A stretch of DNA of 45,814 bases from an uncultured Lachnospiraceae bacterium (GCA_902786365.1 CADACD010000019.1:1-45814), one strand, 5' to 3'; shown: positions 35,069 to 43,330, numbered from the stretch's first letter. Notes: generated from the sequence alone by a model not told the origin. Numbers and translations: made by a program.

Positions 35069-35132
35069 AAAAAATCAGAATATTAGTCAGAATATCAAAA
35101 GTATATAAAAAATTGATATTCTGATTTTTTTT
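35069..35132 (+). terminator. Terminator after prfA with duplicated 5' arm
   Basis: TCAGAATATCAA (35087-35098) pairs perfectly with TTGATATTCTGA (35113-35124), followed by eight T residues. A second copy of the left arm, AAAAAAATCAGAATAT (35069-35084), lies just upstream and can pair with ATATTCTGATTTTTT instead. Either pairing gives a terminator-like fold. Confidence 0.85.
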
Positions 35133-35231
35133 AGTGTTAGAAGAAAAAAGATATGAATGTCATCTTTTGCAGTAGACAATTTAGAGATTCTGCATATGAT
35201 ATTAATGTAAGCATATTAAGGAGAATATTTT

Positions 35232-36602
35232 ATGCAGGGTTTTAATCCGTTTGAGGAGACACCATTGCCTATTGAGAAAATTTTGATGGATTGGAATATG
35301 ATGTATCCAAAACCATATAATAAAAATACAGTGGATCCTTATACAAAGACAAGGATTATATTGATGAATGGTACAGAGTTTGAGGCACAGTGGTTTTCAA
35401 GAAATTTTTCAAGACATTGTGAGGATAATGATATCAGAAGAGAACTTGCGTTGGTCCGAAGAAGTGAGCAACAGCAACAAAAAAGGATATCATGTCTTAA
35501 GCCGAAAGATGAAACAATCCTGGAACATACCATTGGATATGAGCAGCTGGCGGTGGATTTGACAGCAGTTCTTGCACTTGATGAACCGGATTGTAATGTG
35601 AGAAATGCACTTAATTTTGCACTTCTTGAGGATTTTGACCATTTATACAGATATTCCAATCTGTTGAATCTTGAATATGGGGAATATCCTGAAAAACTTG
35701 TAGGAGGGTATACCGAGATTATGCCGGCGAGACCGACAATCTCTGAACACCGTCATCCATGTGACAGTATCTTCAAATATATTAATAATGAAACGGCCGA
35801 GATGAGGACAAAACTGCATGTTAATATTATTACTGCCGCAGAACAGCAGACGATGAATTATTATATGAATGTGGCACCGTTCTACTGCAAGTCTGATGTG
35901 GGAAGAAGATTGTATCAGGAAATCGGCATGATAGAGGAAGAGCATGTAAGCCAGTATGAGAGTCTGAAAGATACGAGAGTGACTTGGCTGGAAGATTTGC
36001 TCATGCACGAATATACGGAATGTTACTTATATTATTCATGTATGATGACAGAATGTGATAACAGAATCAAGAATATCTGGGAGGAATGTCTTGTTCAGGA
36101 AATTGCACATCTTCATAAAGCAAAAGAATTACTTGAAAAATATGAAGGAAAAGAATGGCAGGAAGTAATCCCTTGCGGAACATTTCCGGAGGTTTTAAAA
36201 CTTGGACCGAATATTGAGTATATCCGTGATATCATAGCAACCACAACAGGTAATACGCAAAAATGTGAAGATGTAGTTGCTATATTTGATTTGCCACCAA
36301 ATGCTGATTTTTATCAGTATCAGAATATTGTAAACGGGGATGTGAACAGTGTGGCAAGTCACAGAATCATTGACCAACATATCAGAAGTATGGGAAGAGA
36401 TTACAGATATGAACTGGGACCGAATCCGCTCATTTCCTTGAGGAACAGAATGATGGATAATACTAATCTTGCACGAAATCCTAAGGCAACACCGATGTCG
36501 TCTACAGTTGCCGGAAAGACTTCGGATTGTAGAAGGCGACCGATGCCAATGCCTCCTATGCAACGCTCTATGAGGCAGGGAGATAGAGAAGGCAGACGAT
36601 AA
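35232..36602 (+). CDS. Ferritin-like (rubrerythrin-type) diiron protein of unknown function
   Basis: 456 residues, no signal peptide or membrane helix. Residues 94-300 are long helices with ferritin-like metal motifs: Glu104 and an incomplete D134xxH137; Glu204, E235EEH238; Glu260/Glu263; E290IAH293. The last four positions follow the canonical order E, ExxH, E, ExxH for a dinuclear iron or manganese site in a four-helix bundle. EEEHVSQYESL resembles rubrerythrin and bacterioferritin helices. A polyGln/Arg stretch near residue 80 and a Met/Pro/Arg-rich C-terminus (about 430-456) are unusual. There is no rubredoxin domain. AAGGAGAATATTTT precedes the ATG. It could be an oxidase, a peroxide scavenger or a metal store; I do not know. 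Confidence 0.7.
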   Translation: MQGFNPFEETPLPIEKILMDWNMMYPKPYNKNTVDPYTKTRIILMNGTEFEAQWFSRNFSRHCEDNDIRRELALVRRSEQQQQKRISCLKPKDETILEHTIGYEQLAVDLTAVLALDEPDCNVRNALNFALLEDFDHLYRYSNLLNLEYGEYPEKLVGGYTEIMPARPTISEHRHPCDSIFKYINNETAEMRTKLHVNIITAAEQQTMNYYMNVAPFYCKSDVGRRLYQEIGMIEEEHVSQYESLKDTRVTWLEDLLMHEYTECYLYYSCMMTECDNRIKNIWEECLVQEIAHLHKAKELLEKYEGKEWQEVIPCGTFPEVLKLGPNIEYIRDIIATTTGNTQKCEDVVAIFDLPPNADFYQYQNIVNGDVNSVASHRIIDQHIRSMGRDYRYELGPNPLISLRNRMMDNTNLARNPKATPMSSTVAGKTSDCRRRPMPMPPMQRSMRQGDREGRR

Positions 36603-36664
36603 AGATAAATAGGACTTTGATAAAAAAATGATGAACATTATCAAAAATTTCAGTTGATATGAAT

Positions 36665-36762
36665 GGCTGTTGCATTAAGCAAGACAACTATCATTTATAG
36701 TGTTATGGAAATGAAGTTAACATTATGGTATAGTACTGTTAATAATGCTTAATGTGGCAGCC
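36665..36762. repeat. Long hairpin element B
   Basis: A 98-base imperfect palindrome after the ferritin-like gene. The outer arms GGCTGTTGCATTAAGCA and TGCTTAATGTGGCAGCC pair over 17 positions (three G-U), and inner segments (TATAGTGTTA with TAACATTATGGTATA; ACTAT with ATAGT) continue the stem. TTTT follows the right end, so it may also terminate transcription. The ends resemble element A at 14039-14125. Confidence 0.7.
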
Positions 36763-36810
36763 TTTTGGATAATGGTTAAAATTTGGTATGAAAGAAAGGA
36801 AATTTTTAAA

Positions 36811-37431
36811 ATGGATAACAGAGAAAAAATGGACAAACAGTTTGAATTTTGCAGGGAGATTGATAAGGAAAAGTTTATCGGAAGACAGACATATTTAACA
36901 GACGGAATCAGAAAAGAAAATGATGCAGAACATGCATGGCATATGGCAGTCATGGCATTAGTGCTAAGTGAATATTCAAATGAAAAGATAGATTTGCTAA
37001 AAACAATAGCCATGATACTCATGCATGATGTAGTAGAGGTAGATGCGGGAGATACTTATGCATATGATGAGGAAGGCAAAAAGACACAGGCAGAAAGGGA
37101 AATGAAGGCAGCACAGAGATTATATGGTATACTGCCGGAAAGCCAGACAGAAAAATTCAAAAATTTATGGCTGGAATTTGAAGAACAGAAAACACCAGAG
37201 GCGAAATTTGCAAGGACAATGGACAATATTCAGCCGCTTATGTTAAATGCGGCCAACAATGGAAAAGCATGGGAAGAGCATGGTGTTCATTTAAGCCAGA
37301 TATTAAAGAGAAATGAAAAAACAATGGAAGGATCAAAAGAATTGTGGGAGTATGCAAGAGAAAATTTTATTAATCCAAGCATAGAGAGCGGAAAAATTGA
37401 TACATCTGTTGATATTAGCGAAAGAATATAG
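36811..37431 (+). CDS. HD-domain hydrolase (YfbR-like)
   Basis: About 206 residues. The metal-binding HD pattern is visible as the His in ENDAEHAWHMAVMAL near residue 43, MHDVVEVDAGDTYAYD near residue 72 and a later Asp in TMDNIQPLM, as in the HD_3/YfbR-type family of 5'-nucleotidases. These dephosphorylate deoxynucleoside monophosphates; other substrates are possible. The ATG at 36811 (MDNREKMDKQ) is chosen because AAAGGAAA lies upstream and because the longer frame from 36745 would run into hairpin element B. Confidence 0.87.
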   Translation: MDNREKMDKQFEFCREIDKEKFIGRQTYLTDGIRKENDAEHAWHMAVMALVLSEYSNEKIDLLKTIAMILMHDVVEVDAGDTYAYDEEGKKTQAEREMKAAQRLYGILPESQTEKFKNLWLEFEEQKTPEAKFARTMDNIQPLMLNAANNGKAWEEHGVHLSQILKRNEKTMEGSKELWEYARENFINPSIESGKIDTSVDISERI

Positions 37432-37465
37432 GGGAAAACTATATGTAGTTATCAATAAAAGTTTG

Positions 37466-37494
37466 TTGACAAAAAAAATGCAATATGCTATTCT
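37466..37494 (+). promoter_or_regulatory. Promoter of the apbE-led electron-transfer operon
   Basis: Consensus TTGACA (37466-37471), a 17-base spacer and TATTCT (37489-37494) with TGC before it. The start is predicted near 37501, giving a leader of about 140 bases before apbE. Confidence 0.7.
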
Positions 37495-37511
37495 ATGCGA
37501 GGTAGATTTAT

Positions 37512-37532
37512 CTAACGCATGTTAGAAATGAC
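37512..37532 (+). promoter_or_regulatory. Putative operator in the apbE leader
   Basis: Overlapping palindromes just after the predicted transcription start: CTAAC-GCAT-GTTAG (37512-37525) and GTTA-GAAA-TGAC (37521-37532). TGTTAGAAATGAC is matched at 12 of 13 positions by TGTTAGAAATAAC in the promoter of the wall-anchored FMN protein at 43367-43379. Confidence 0.5.
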
Positions 37533-37549
37533 ATGTATAAGTTAGAAAA

Positions 37550-37575
37550 AGATAACCTGTTTTTTATGGTTATCT
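37550..37575 (+). promoter_or_regulatory. Hairpin in the apbE leader
   Basis: AGATAACC and GGTTATCT form eight pairs around a T-rich 10-base loop. No T tract follows. It may protect the mRNA or attenuate; there is no match to the FMN riboswitch consensus that I can see. Confidence 0.4.
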
Positions 37576-37642
37576 CACTAAGAAGATTATATTACTAAAA
37601 ATATTACTGCTTATATAATATATTTTAGAGAGGCATTTTTAA

Positions 37643-38770
37643 GTGAAAGAAAAGAATAATCTAAGAAAAACTTTATCTGTATTCATATGTGTCGCATGTT
37701 GCTCATTATTTGTTTCATGTGGTAATTCTAACACAGGTAATGCAGATAAAACAAAAGATAATGAGTCAGGAATTTCTGCTTCAGAAATTGATAAAAAAAA
37801 CGGCGGGAATAATGATGATGACTACGCTGCGAGCAGAGACATATTTGCCATGGATACATATATGACTGTAAAGGCATACGGAAGTAATGCTGATGAAGCC
37901 GTGGAAGAAGCAATTAAAGAGATTGAAAGACTTGACGGAATGTTGTCAGCAACTGATAAAGATAGTGAGATTTACAAACTTAATATGAATCAAGGTGGCA
38001 GTTTATCAGAGGATGTTTCCTATCTGATTGAAAGATCAAAAGAAATCTATGAAAGTACGGAAGGAACGTTTAATATTGCCATATATCCGATTGTTGAAAA
38101 ATGGGGATTTGCAAGCGGAGATTACAATGTTCCAACACAGGATGAGCTTAATGAACTGTTAAAAGATACAGATTTCTCAAAGGTAAATTATGATAAAAAC
38201 AACCAGTCTTTGTTATATGAAACAGAAACAATGAAAATTGACCTTGGCGGAATTGCAAAGGGATATACTTCTGCAAGGATAATGGATATTTTTAAAGATT
38301 TGGGAGTTACAAGCGGAATCGTAAATCTTGGAGGAAATGTGCAGGTACTTGGAACGAAAACGGATGGAAGTGACTGGAAGGTTGCGATTCAGGATCCACT
38401 TGATGAGGATAGTTATATTGGTGTATTAAAGACACATGATAAAGCAGTAATTACATCGGGGGGATATGAGAGGTATTTTGAAAAAGATGGAGTGAGATAT
38501 CATCATATAATAGATCCAAAGACAGGATATCCGGCGGACAGCGGACTTATTTCAGTGACTATTGTGTGTTCGGACGGAACTATGGCCGATTGTCTTTCTA
38601 CCTCTCTTTTTATCATGGGAAAAGATGAAGCAATAGCATATTGGAAAAAACACAGTAGTGAATTTGACACAATTTTATATACAGAAAATAATGAATTGCT
38701 TGTGACAGAGGGAATAGCAGATCAGTTTACCAGTGAATTAAATATTACAATTATTAATGATGATAAGTAA
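37643..38770 (+). CDS. apbE: Exported FAD:protein FMN transferase (ApbE lipoprotein)
   Basis: 375 residues starting at GTG, with AGAGAGG upstream. The signal peptide ends in LFVSCGN, a lipobox with Cys26, so the enzyme is tethered outside the membrane. A charged spacer leads to the ApbE domain (about 65-370): IFAMDTYMTVKAYG, MKIDLGGIAKGYTSARI, GIVNLGGNVQVLG, HHIIDPKTGYPADSG and DCLSTSLFIMG. ApbE enzymes take FMN from FAD and attach it to a threonine in proteins with an SGAT-type motif. Five such motifs are encoded in the next two genes and one more in the wall protein at 43436, so these are the evident substrates. It heads the operon to 43270. Confidence 0.95.
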   Translation: MKEKNNLRKTLSVFICVACCSLFVSCGNSNTGNADKTKDNESGISASEIDKKNGGNNDDDYAASRDIFAMDTYMTVKAYGSNADEAVEEAIKEIERLDGMLSATDKDSEIYKLNMNQGGSLSEDVSYLIERSKEIYESTEGTFNIAIYPIVEKWGFASGDYNVPTQDELNELLKDTDFSKVNYDKNNQSLLYETETMKIDLGGIAKGYTSARIMDIFKDLGVTSGIVNLGGNVQVLGTKTDGSDWKVAIQDPLDEDSYIGVLKTHDKAVITSGGYERYFEKDGVRYHHIIDPKTGYPADSGLISVTIVCSDGTMADCLSTSLFIMGKDEAIAYWKKHSSEFDTILYTENNELLVTEGIADQFTSELNITIINDDK

Positions 38771-38791
38771 AATTGGGAAATGAGGTATAAT

Positions 38792-40840
38792 ATGAAGAAA
38801 AAAATATCAGTATTTGCACCGATACTTTCAGTAGTTTTAGTTGGAAGCTGTATAGGTATTTCATTAACAGGATATAGTGCACCTGTATATAAAGTGCAGG
38901 CGTTTGAAGGTAATTTAACCCAAAATGTTGATACAAATGAACAGGATAAGAAAAATAAAGAACACTCGGAAGCTGATAATGAAGATATGGAAAATAGCAA
39001 AGCTCAAAGTCTGAATGTTAATGGATGTTTTGATTTGGAAGATGGAGTGTATGAGGGAAGTGGAACAGGATTTTCCGGTATTGTCAGGGTTGCGGTTGAG
39101 ATAAAGGATAAAAAGATTGTAAACATAGAAGTTATCAGTAACGAAGATGATGAAGCATTTTTTAACAGGGCAAAAGGTGTAATAGCTAATATCATAGCAG
39201 GTCAGAGTACTGATGTAGATGTAATATCTGGAGCAACATACAGTTCAAGAGGTATTATAGAAGCTGTTAATAATGCTTTAAAGATAAATGGTACTTCACA
39301 GGGGAATGGTTCTAATACAAATATCAATTCCAATAATCGGGAAAATAGTAATCAATCATCAAACATCAATGAGGTACTTGAAACACTAAAAGATGATGAA
39401 AAACTTAAGGATGGAATATATTATGGAACCGGAACCGGATTTGCAGGAGATTTAACTGTGAAGGTAGTAATTGAAGGAGGAAAAATCATATCAGTTTCTA
39501 TTGTTTCAACAAATGATGGAGATGATTTTATTGCAAAGGCATCCGCTATATTAACAGATATTGTGAACAAACAAAACCTTGATGTAGATACAGTGTCAGG
39601 AGCAACATATAGTTCAAGAGGCATTATACAAGCAGCGGCAAATGCGATTAAACAGGCAGTTGTAACGGACAGTGCAGATGTGTTGAATGGATATTATGGT
39701 GAAGAAAATCGTAGTCAGAATAATGTAAATTCCGGTGGTAATAGTGGAAAAACATCAAATAATACCGATGGAAACTCTATACATAAAGCAAGTGATTCGG
39801 TATCGGAAGGAAATATACCTTATATTGATGGTATTTACTATGGAACCGGGGATGGATTTTCAGGTGAGGTCAAAGTTTCTGTAGAGATAAAAAATCATAC
39901 AATAAGAGCAATCAATGTGATTAGTACAGAAGATGATGCAGCATTTTTTGATAGAGCAATAAGCCTGGTTGATGAAATGTTAGAAAAACAGGAAACAAAA
40001 GTTGATACTGTATCAGGTGCAACATTTAGTTCAGAAGGAATTATTGATGCTGTTAATGACGCTCTTGCAGCAGCGAAAAAGGCAACTGAAGAAGCAGAAA
40101 GAAAAGATGGCAGCAGTCAAGACGCAAAAGATAATGAAAGTTCACAAAACATTAATGATAAAGAAAATACAGGTGACAAAGAAATTACAGATATCAATCA
40201 GAATACAGATGACAATGAAAATGATAAAGACATTTCAGAGGATGGAAAAGATGACAACAAAGAAAATCAGGATGATAGCAAAGTACAATCCAATGTTTAT
40301 CATGATGGTACATATTTAGTAAATGTCATTTGTGTGCCTGATGAAGATGAGATGTTTGAAGAGTACCATCTTTCAATGAACGTAACCATAGAATCAGATA
40401 AAATTGTCAATATTACAGATGTTGCAGGAGATGGAGAATTGTCAAATAATACTTATATAAAGAGAGCGTCAGTTGGAACATCGAAACTGAAAGGAATGAT
40501 AGATAAAATCATCGAGACAGGTTTGAATGAAGAAATTGATACAGTATCAGGAGCAACATGTACATCAAAATCCATTATAGAAGGTTGTAAAGAGGCATTT
40601 GAAATTGCAAAGATTGAAACTGATAGCGATAATTCAAACGAAAATCCTGAAGAAGATAATCATTCAAATGAAGACAACAATTCAATAAGTATTCTATATT
40701 TGAGTAATCAAAAAGCAAATGAAGAACAGAACGGAGGAGTAGAGGGGTTATATATTGATTTGACAGAAGTTGATAAACAAAAAAGGTTCAATAGTCTGCA
40801 ATTGAAGGATGTAAACAATCTGCTGAGTGGAGGTATATGA
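38792..40840 (+). CDS. Exported protein with four covalent FMN-binding domains
   Basis: About 682 residues. GAGGT six bases upstream favours the ATG at 38792 over that at 38780. An N-terminal hydrophobic segment (about 5-30, with VGSC as a possible lipobox) exports or anchors it. Four FMN_bind domains follow, each opening with a DGxYxG-type segment and closing with the flavinylation motif: VISGATYSS near residue 147, VSGATYSS near 268, VSGATFSS near 407 and VSGATCTS near 585. The threonine of SGAT should carry FMN. Asn/Asp/Lys-rich linkers separate the domains, the longest (about 440-500) before the fourth. No sortase signal or C-terminal helix is seen. It resembles a stretched PplA-type electron shuttle. 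It ends just before the next FMN gene. Confidence 0.93.
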   Translation: MKKKISVFAPILSVVLVGSCIGISLTGYSAPVYKVQAFEGNLTQNVDTNEQDKKNKEHSEADNEDMENSKAQSLNVNGCFDLEDGVYEGSGTGFSGIVRVAVEIKDKKIVNIEVISNEDDEAFFNRAKGVIANIIAGQSTDVDVISGATYSSRGIIEAVNNALKINGTSQGNGSNTNINSNNRENSNQSSNINEVLETLKDDEKLKDGIYYGTGTGFAGDLTVKVVIEGGKIISVSIVSTNDGDDFIAKASAILTDIVNKQNLDVDTVSGATYSSRGIIQAAANAIKQAVVTDSADVLNGYYGEENRSQNNVNSGGNSGKTSNNTDGNSIHKASDSVSEGNIPYIDGIYYGTGDGFSGEVKVSVEIKNHTIRAINVISTEDDAAFFDRAISLVDEMLEKQETKVDTVSGATFSSEGIIDAVNDALAAAKKATEEAERKDGSSQDAKDNESSQNINDKENTGDKEITDINQNTDDNENDKDISEDGKDDNKENQDDSKVQSNVYHDGTYLVNVICVPDEDEMFEEYHLSMNVTIESDKIVNITDVAGDGELSNNTYIKRASVGTSKLKGMIDKIIETGLNEEIDTVSGATCTSKSIIEGCKEAFEIAKIETDSDNSNENPEEDNHSNEDNNSISILYLSNQKANEEQNGGVEGLYIDLTEVDKQKRFNSLQLKDVNNLLSGGI

Positions 40841-40847
40841 TACGGCT

Positions 40848-41327
40848 ATGAAAGATTTAATGGTTAGAATATTTAGTGTTTTGTTAATCGTAATAGCACT
40901 AATAGGATATAACATGACGGTGCAGGTTAGAGAAAAAGATAATGAAATCGCAAAGATTAATTCACAGCTTCAGTATTCAAAGCAAGAAGCGGAATATTAT
41001 AAAACACAATTTATAGAACTAAGTGGTATTGAAGAAGAAAATAAAGAAAGTGAATCTAAGTATAATGATGGCATTTACGAAGGAACTGCTATGGGATTTG
41101 GTGGTGATATAACCGTTTCTGTAGAGATTGAAAATGGAAGTATTAAAAGTATAAATGTCACTAAGGCAAGTGGGGAAGATGGAGCTTACCTTGAGATGGC
41201 GAAGGACATTATCAATAATATTATAGAAGCAGGAGATGCCGATGTGGATACAGTCAGCGGTGCAACATTTAGTTCAACAGGAATCAAAAATGCAACTATA
41301 GAGGCACTTAGCAGTGCAGAAAAATGA
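40848..41327 (+). CDS. Membrane-tethered single FMN-binding domain protein
   Basis: About 159 residues: an N-terminal transmembrane helix (about 5-22), a short coiled coil (about 25-55, VREKDNEIAKINSQLQYSKQ) and one FMN_bind domain (about 70-159) with DGIYEGTAMGFGGD and the flavinylation motif TVSGATFSSTG near residue 140. It resembles RnfG/NqrC-type subunits in layout but lacks their partners. It likely passes electrons between the membrane Fe-S protein encoded next and the multi-FMN protein encoded before. The ATG at 40848 is my choice, although GGAGG is 14 bases away; a GTG at 40827 would overlap the upstream gene and that site. Confidence 0.9.
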   Translation: MKDLMVRIFSVLLIVIALIGYNMTVQVREKDNEIAKINSQLQYSKQEAEYYKTQFIELSGIEEENKESESKYNDGIYEGTAMGFGGDITVSVEIENGSIKSINVTKASGEDGAYLEMAKDIINNIIEAGDADVDTVSGATFSSTGIKNATIEALSSAEK

Positions 41328-41349
41328 TTAGAATGGAGCAATTATTACT

Positions 41350-42228
41350 ATGCAGAAAGAAAAAATAGATATAAGAAATCTGTCAGTTAAGCAGAAGAAA
41401 AAATTACATATTTATTTAAGAGCTGTAATACAATTGTTATATTTTATTTTTCTGCCATCAGCATTTACAGCAGGGTTTGCAGGTATAAAGTATATATTTA
41501 CACAGATTGGTATAGGAAATGAGATTACTATAACATCGTTCATGACAGTGCTAGTTGTACTTTGTCTCTACACGATTGTATTTGGAAGATTTTTCTGCGG
41601 TTTTGCATGTGCATTTGGAACACTTGGAGAAGCTGTCAGGGCATTTTATGTCTTTATGTGCAAAAAATTAAAGAAAAAGCCGATTACGATAGGAACAAAA
41701 GTGGCAGGATACTTATCATACATAAAATATGTCATATTAACGGGTATTGTCATATTATGTTTCAAAGGTTCTTATTCGGTTATGCAGGGTAAAAGTCCAT
41801 GGGACGTATTTTCCATGCTGCATGCGAGAAATTTTCGATTTGAGAGATATACAGTCGGAGTGATAGTTCTTATACTTTTGGTTGTAGGAATGTGTTTTCA
41901 GGAAAGATTTTTCTGTAGATTTTTTTGCCCGATGGGTGCTGTATTTTCAATACTTCCTGTACTTCCGTTTTTCTCACTTCACAGAGACAGAGAAAATTGT
42001 ATAAAGAATTGTACAGCGTGTACAAGAAAATGTCCTGCCGATATTGAACTTCCAAAGAAAGGTTCATTAGAGGTAAGAGGAGATTGTTTTCAGTGCCAGA
42101 AATGTATCGACACATGTCCAAAGTCCAATATACACTGTGGAATACATGTGTTTAAAGGAAATGAAGTATTGTTTACATTATTCAGGGCAGCACTATTGTT
42201 TTGTCTGTTTATGTGGATTGGATTGTAA
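41350..42228 (+). CDS. NapH-like membrane polyferredoxin (4Fe-4S)
   Basis: 292 residues with about five transmembrane helices. Two membrane-edge motifs, FFCGFACAFGTLGEA near residue 82 and FFCRFFCPMGAVFS near residue 190, are the CxxxC(P/A)xG pairs of the NapH/NosR/RdxA group. Between the fourth and last helices lie two cluster motifs: CIKNCTACTRKCP and CFQCQKCIDTCP, for two 4Fe-4S centres, plus a further Cys in NIHCGIH. Proteins of this group take electrons from the quinol pool or cytosolic donors and hand them to extracytosolic acceptors. Here the acceptors would be the flavinylated proteins encoded just upstream. The NusG-II gene starts 11 bases after this stop. Confidence 0.9.
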   Translation: MQKEKIDIRNLSVKQKKKLHIYLRAVIQLLYFIFLPSAFTAGFAGIKYIFTQIGIGNEITITSFMTVLVVLCLYTIVFGRFFCGFACAFGTLGEAVRAFYVFMCKKLKKKPITIGTKVAGYLSYIKYVILTGIVILCFKGSYSVMQGKSPWDVFSMLHARNFRFERYTVGVIVLILLVVGMCFQERFFCRFFCPMGAVFSILPVLPFFSLHRDRENCIKNCTACTRKCPADIELPKKGSLEVRGDCFQCQKCIDTCPKSNIHCGIHVFKGNEVLFTLFRAALLFCLFMWIGL

Positions 42229-42239
42229 AAAAACATTGT

Positions 42240-42695
42240 ATGATGATAGATAAGGATATAAAAGTGAAAAAGAAAGATATAATTTTAGGAATAACCATTA
42301 TAATAATTGGACTGATTCTAATGTTTGTTATGAAATTATATAACAATTCACAAGGCGATGAGGTCATTATTAAAGTAGACGGAAAAATATATGGAAAATA
42401 TTCTCTTGATAAAAATCAGGAGATTGAAATAGATACAGAATATGGACATAATACTGTATGTATTGAAAATCGAAAAGCTTACATGAAAGAAGCGGATTGT
42501 CCTGATGGGTATTGTAAACATCAGGGACATATAAGTAAAGGCAATCAGACAATTGTATGTCTGCCACACAAGCTCGTTGTTGAGATAAAGGTGAATGATA
42601 AATCATCAGGTGATAATGCTAAGTTGGGAAATAATAATGTTAGCAAAGACAATGATTCTGAAGACGAGTTGATTCCGGATGCAATAGTAAAATAG
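42240..42695 (+). CDS. NusG domain II-containing membrane-anchored protein
   Basis: About 151 residues: one N-terminal transmembrane helix (about 12-32), then a NusG-II beta domain outside the membrane with the signature EADCPDGYCKHQGHISKGNQ and TIVCLPHKLVVEI, including three conserved cysteines. The last 40 residues are Asn/Asp/Ser-rich. In many firmicutes this family is encoded next to a Gx transporter and an ApbE protein; from memory, the Listeria extracellular electron transfer locus has the same pair (EetA/EetB). Start choice is uncertain: no clear ribosome binding site precedes the ATGs at 42240 and 42243, so coupling to the preceding gene is likely. Confidence 0.82.
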   Translation: MMIDKDIKVKKKDIILGITIIIIGLILMFVMKLYNNSQGDEVIIKVDGKIYGKYSLDKNQEIEIDTEYGHNTVCIENRKAYMKEADCPDGYCKHQGHISKGNQTIVCLPHKLVVEIKVNDKSSGDNAKLGNNNVSKDNDSEDELIPDAIVK

Positions 42696-42769
42696 AATGA
42701 TAGAAATACAATGTCTCTTTGGCGAGAAGCAAAAGGGCACAATGCATATTATATGTGTGGAGGTATAGG

Positions 42770-43270
42770 ATGAGTAAAAAAGTTGCATATTGTGCAATAT
42801 TGATTGCACTTGCGATGATATTTAGCTATGTTGAAGCTGTGATACCTGTCAATTTCGGCATTCCGGGAATAAAGCTCGGTGTTGCCAATATTGTTGTAGT
42901 GGTGGGGCTTTATATCATAAAAGCAAGAGAAGTGTTTGTCATATCAGTAATAAGAATTATTTTAGTAGGAATACTTTTTGGAAATGTTATGTCGATTTTA
43001 TATAGTCTGGCTGGTGGAATTCTAAGTTTGATAGTAATGTTGTTAATGAAGAAAATGAAAGGATTTTCTATAGTTGGAGTCAGTATTGCCGGCGGGGTAA
43101 GCCACAATGTGGGGCAGCTTGCCGTTGCTATTGCGGTTGTGGAAAATCTTAAATTAATTGCATATATTCCGGTTCTTTTAATTGCAGGGGCAATTACCGG
43201 TTTTATAATTGGAATTCTGTCATCAAAGATTGTACCTGTTATGAAAAAAGAAGTTGAGAAAGTAGTATAG
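42770..43270 (+). CDS. Gx transporter family protein (heptaprenyl diphosphate synthase component I-like)
   Basis: About 166 residues, nearly all hydrophobic, with five or six helices. VEAVIPVNFGIPGIKLGVAN near residue 18 and GVSHNVGQLAVAI near residue 112 are diagnostic of this family, which resembles ECF-type substrate-binding membrane components despite its historical name. It may import or flip a small precursor such as a flavin or quinone head group for the electron-transfer system; the substrate is not established. GGAGG lies six bases before the ATG at 42770, so the longer frame from 42719 is rejected. It is the last gene of the operon. Confidence 0.9.
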   Translation: MSKKVAYCAILIALAMIFSYVEAVIPVNFGIPGIKLGVANIVVVVGLYIIKAREVFVISVIRIILVGILFGNVMSILYSLAGGILSLIVMLLMKKMKGFSIVGVSIAGGVSHNVGQLAVAIAVVENLKLIAYIPVLLIAGAITGFIIGILSSKIVPVMKKEVEKVV

Positions 43271-43330
43271 GGTACTCTGTGAACAGTAACCTATAGGAAA
43301 AATCAATAGTAACTTTAATAAATTTACTAA

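Noticed and set aside
36745-36810. N-terminal extension of the HD-domain protein
   Set aside because: It would run through the right arm of long hairpin element B; a better ribosome binding site precedes the ATG at 36811.
37501-37642. FMN riboswitch in the apbE leader
   Set aside because: I looked because the operon uses flavin, but the conserved AGGGGCAGGGT-type elements of the RFN fold are not present.
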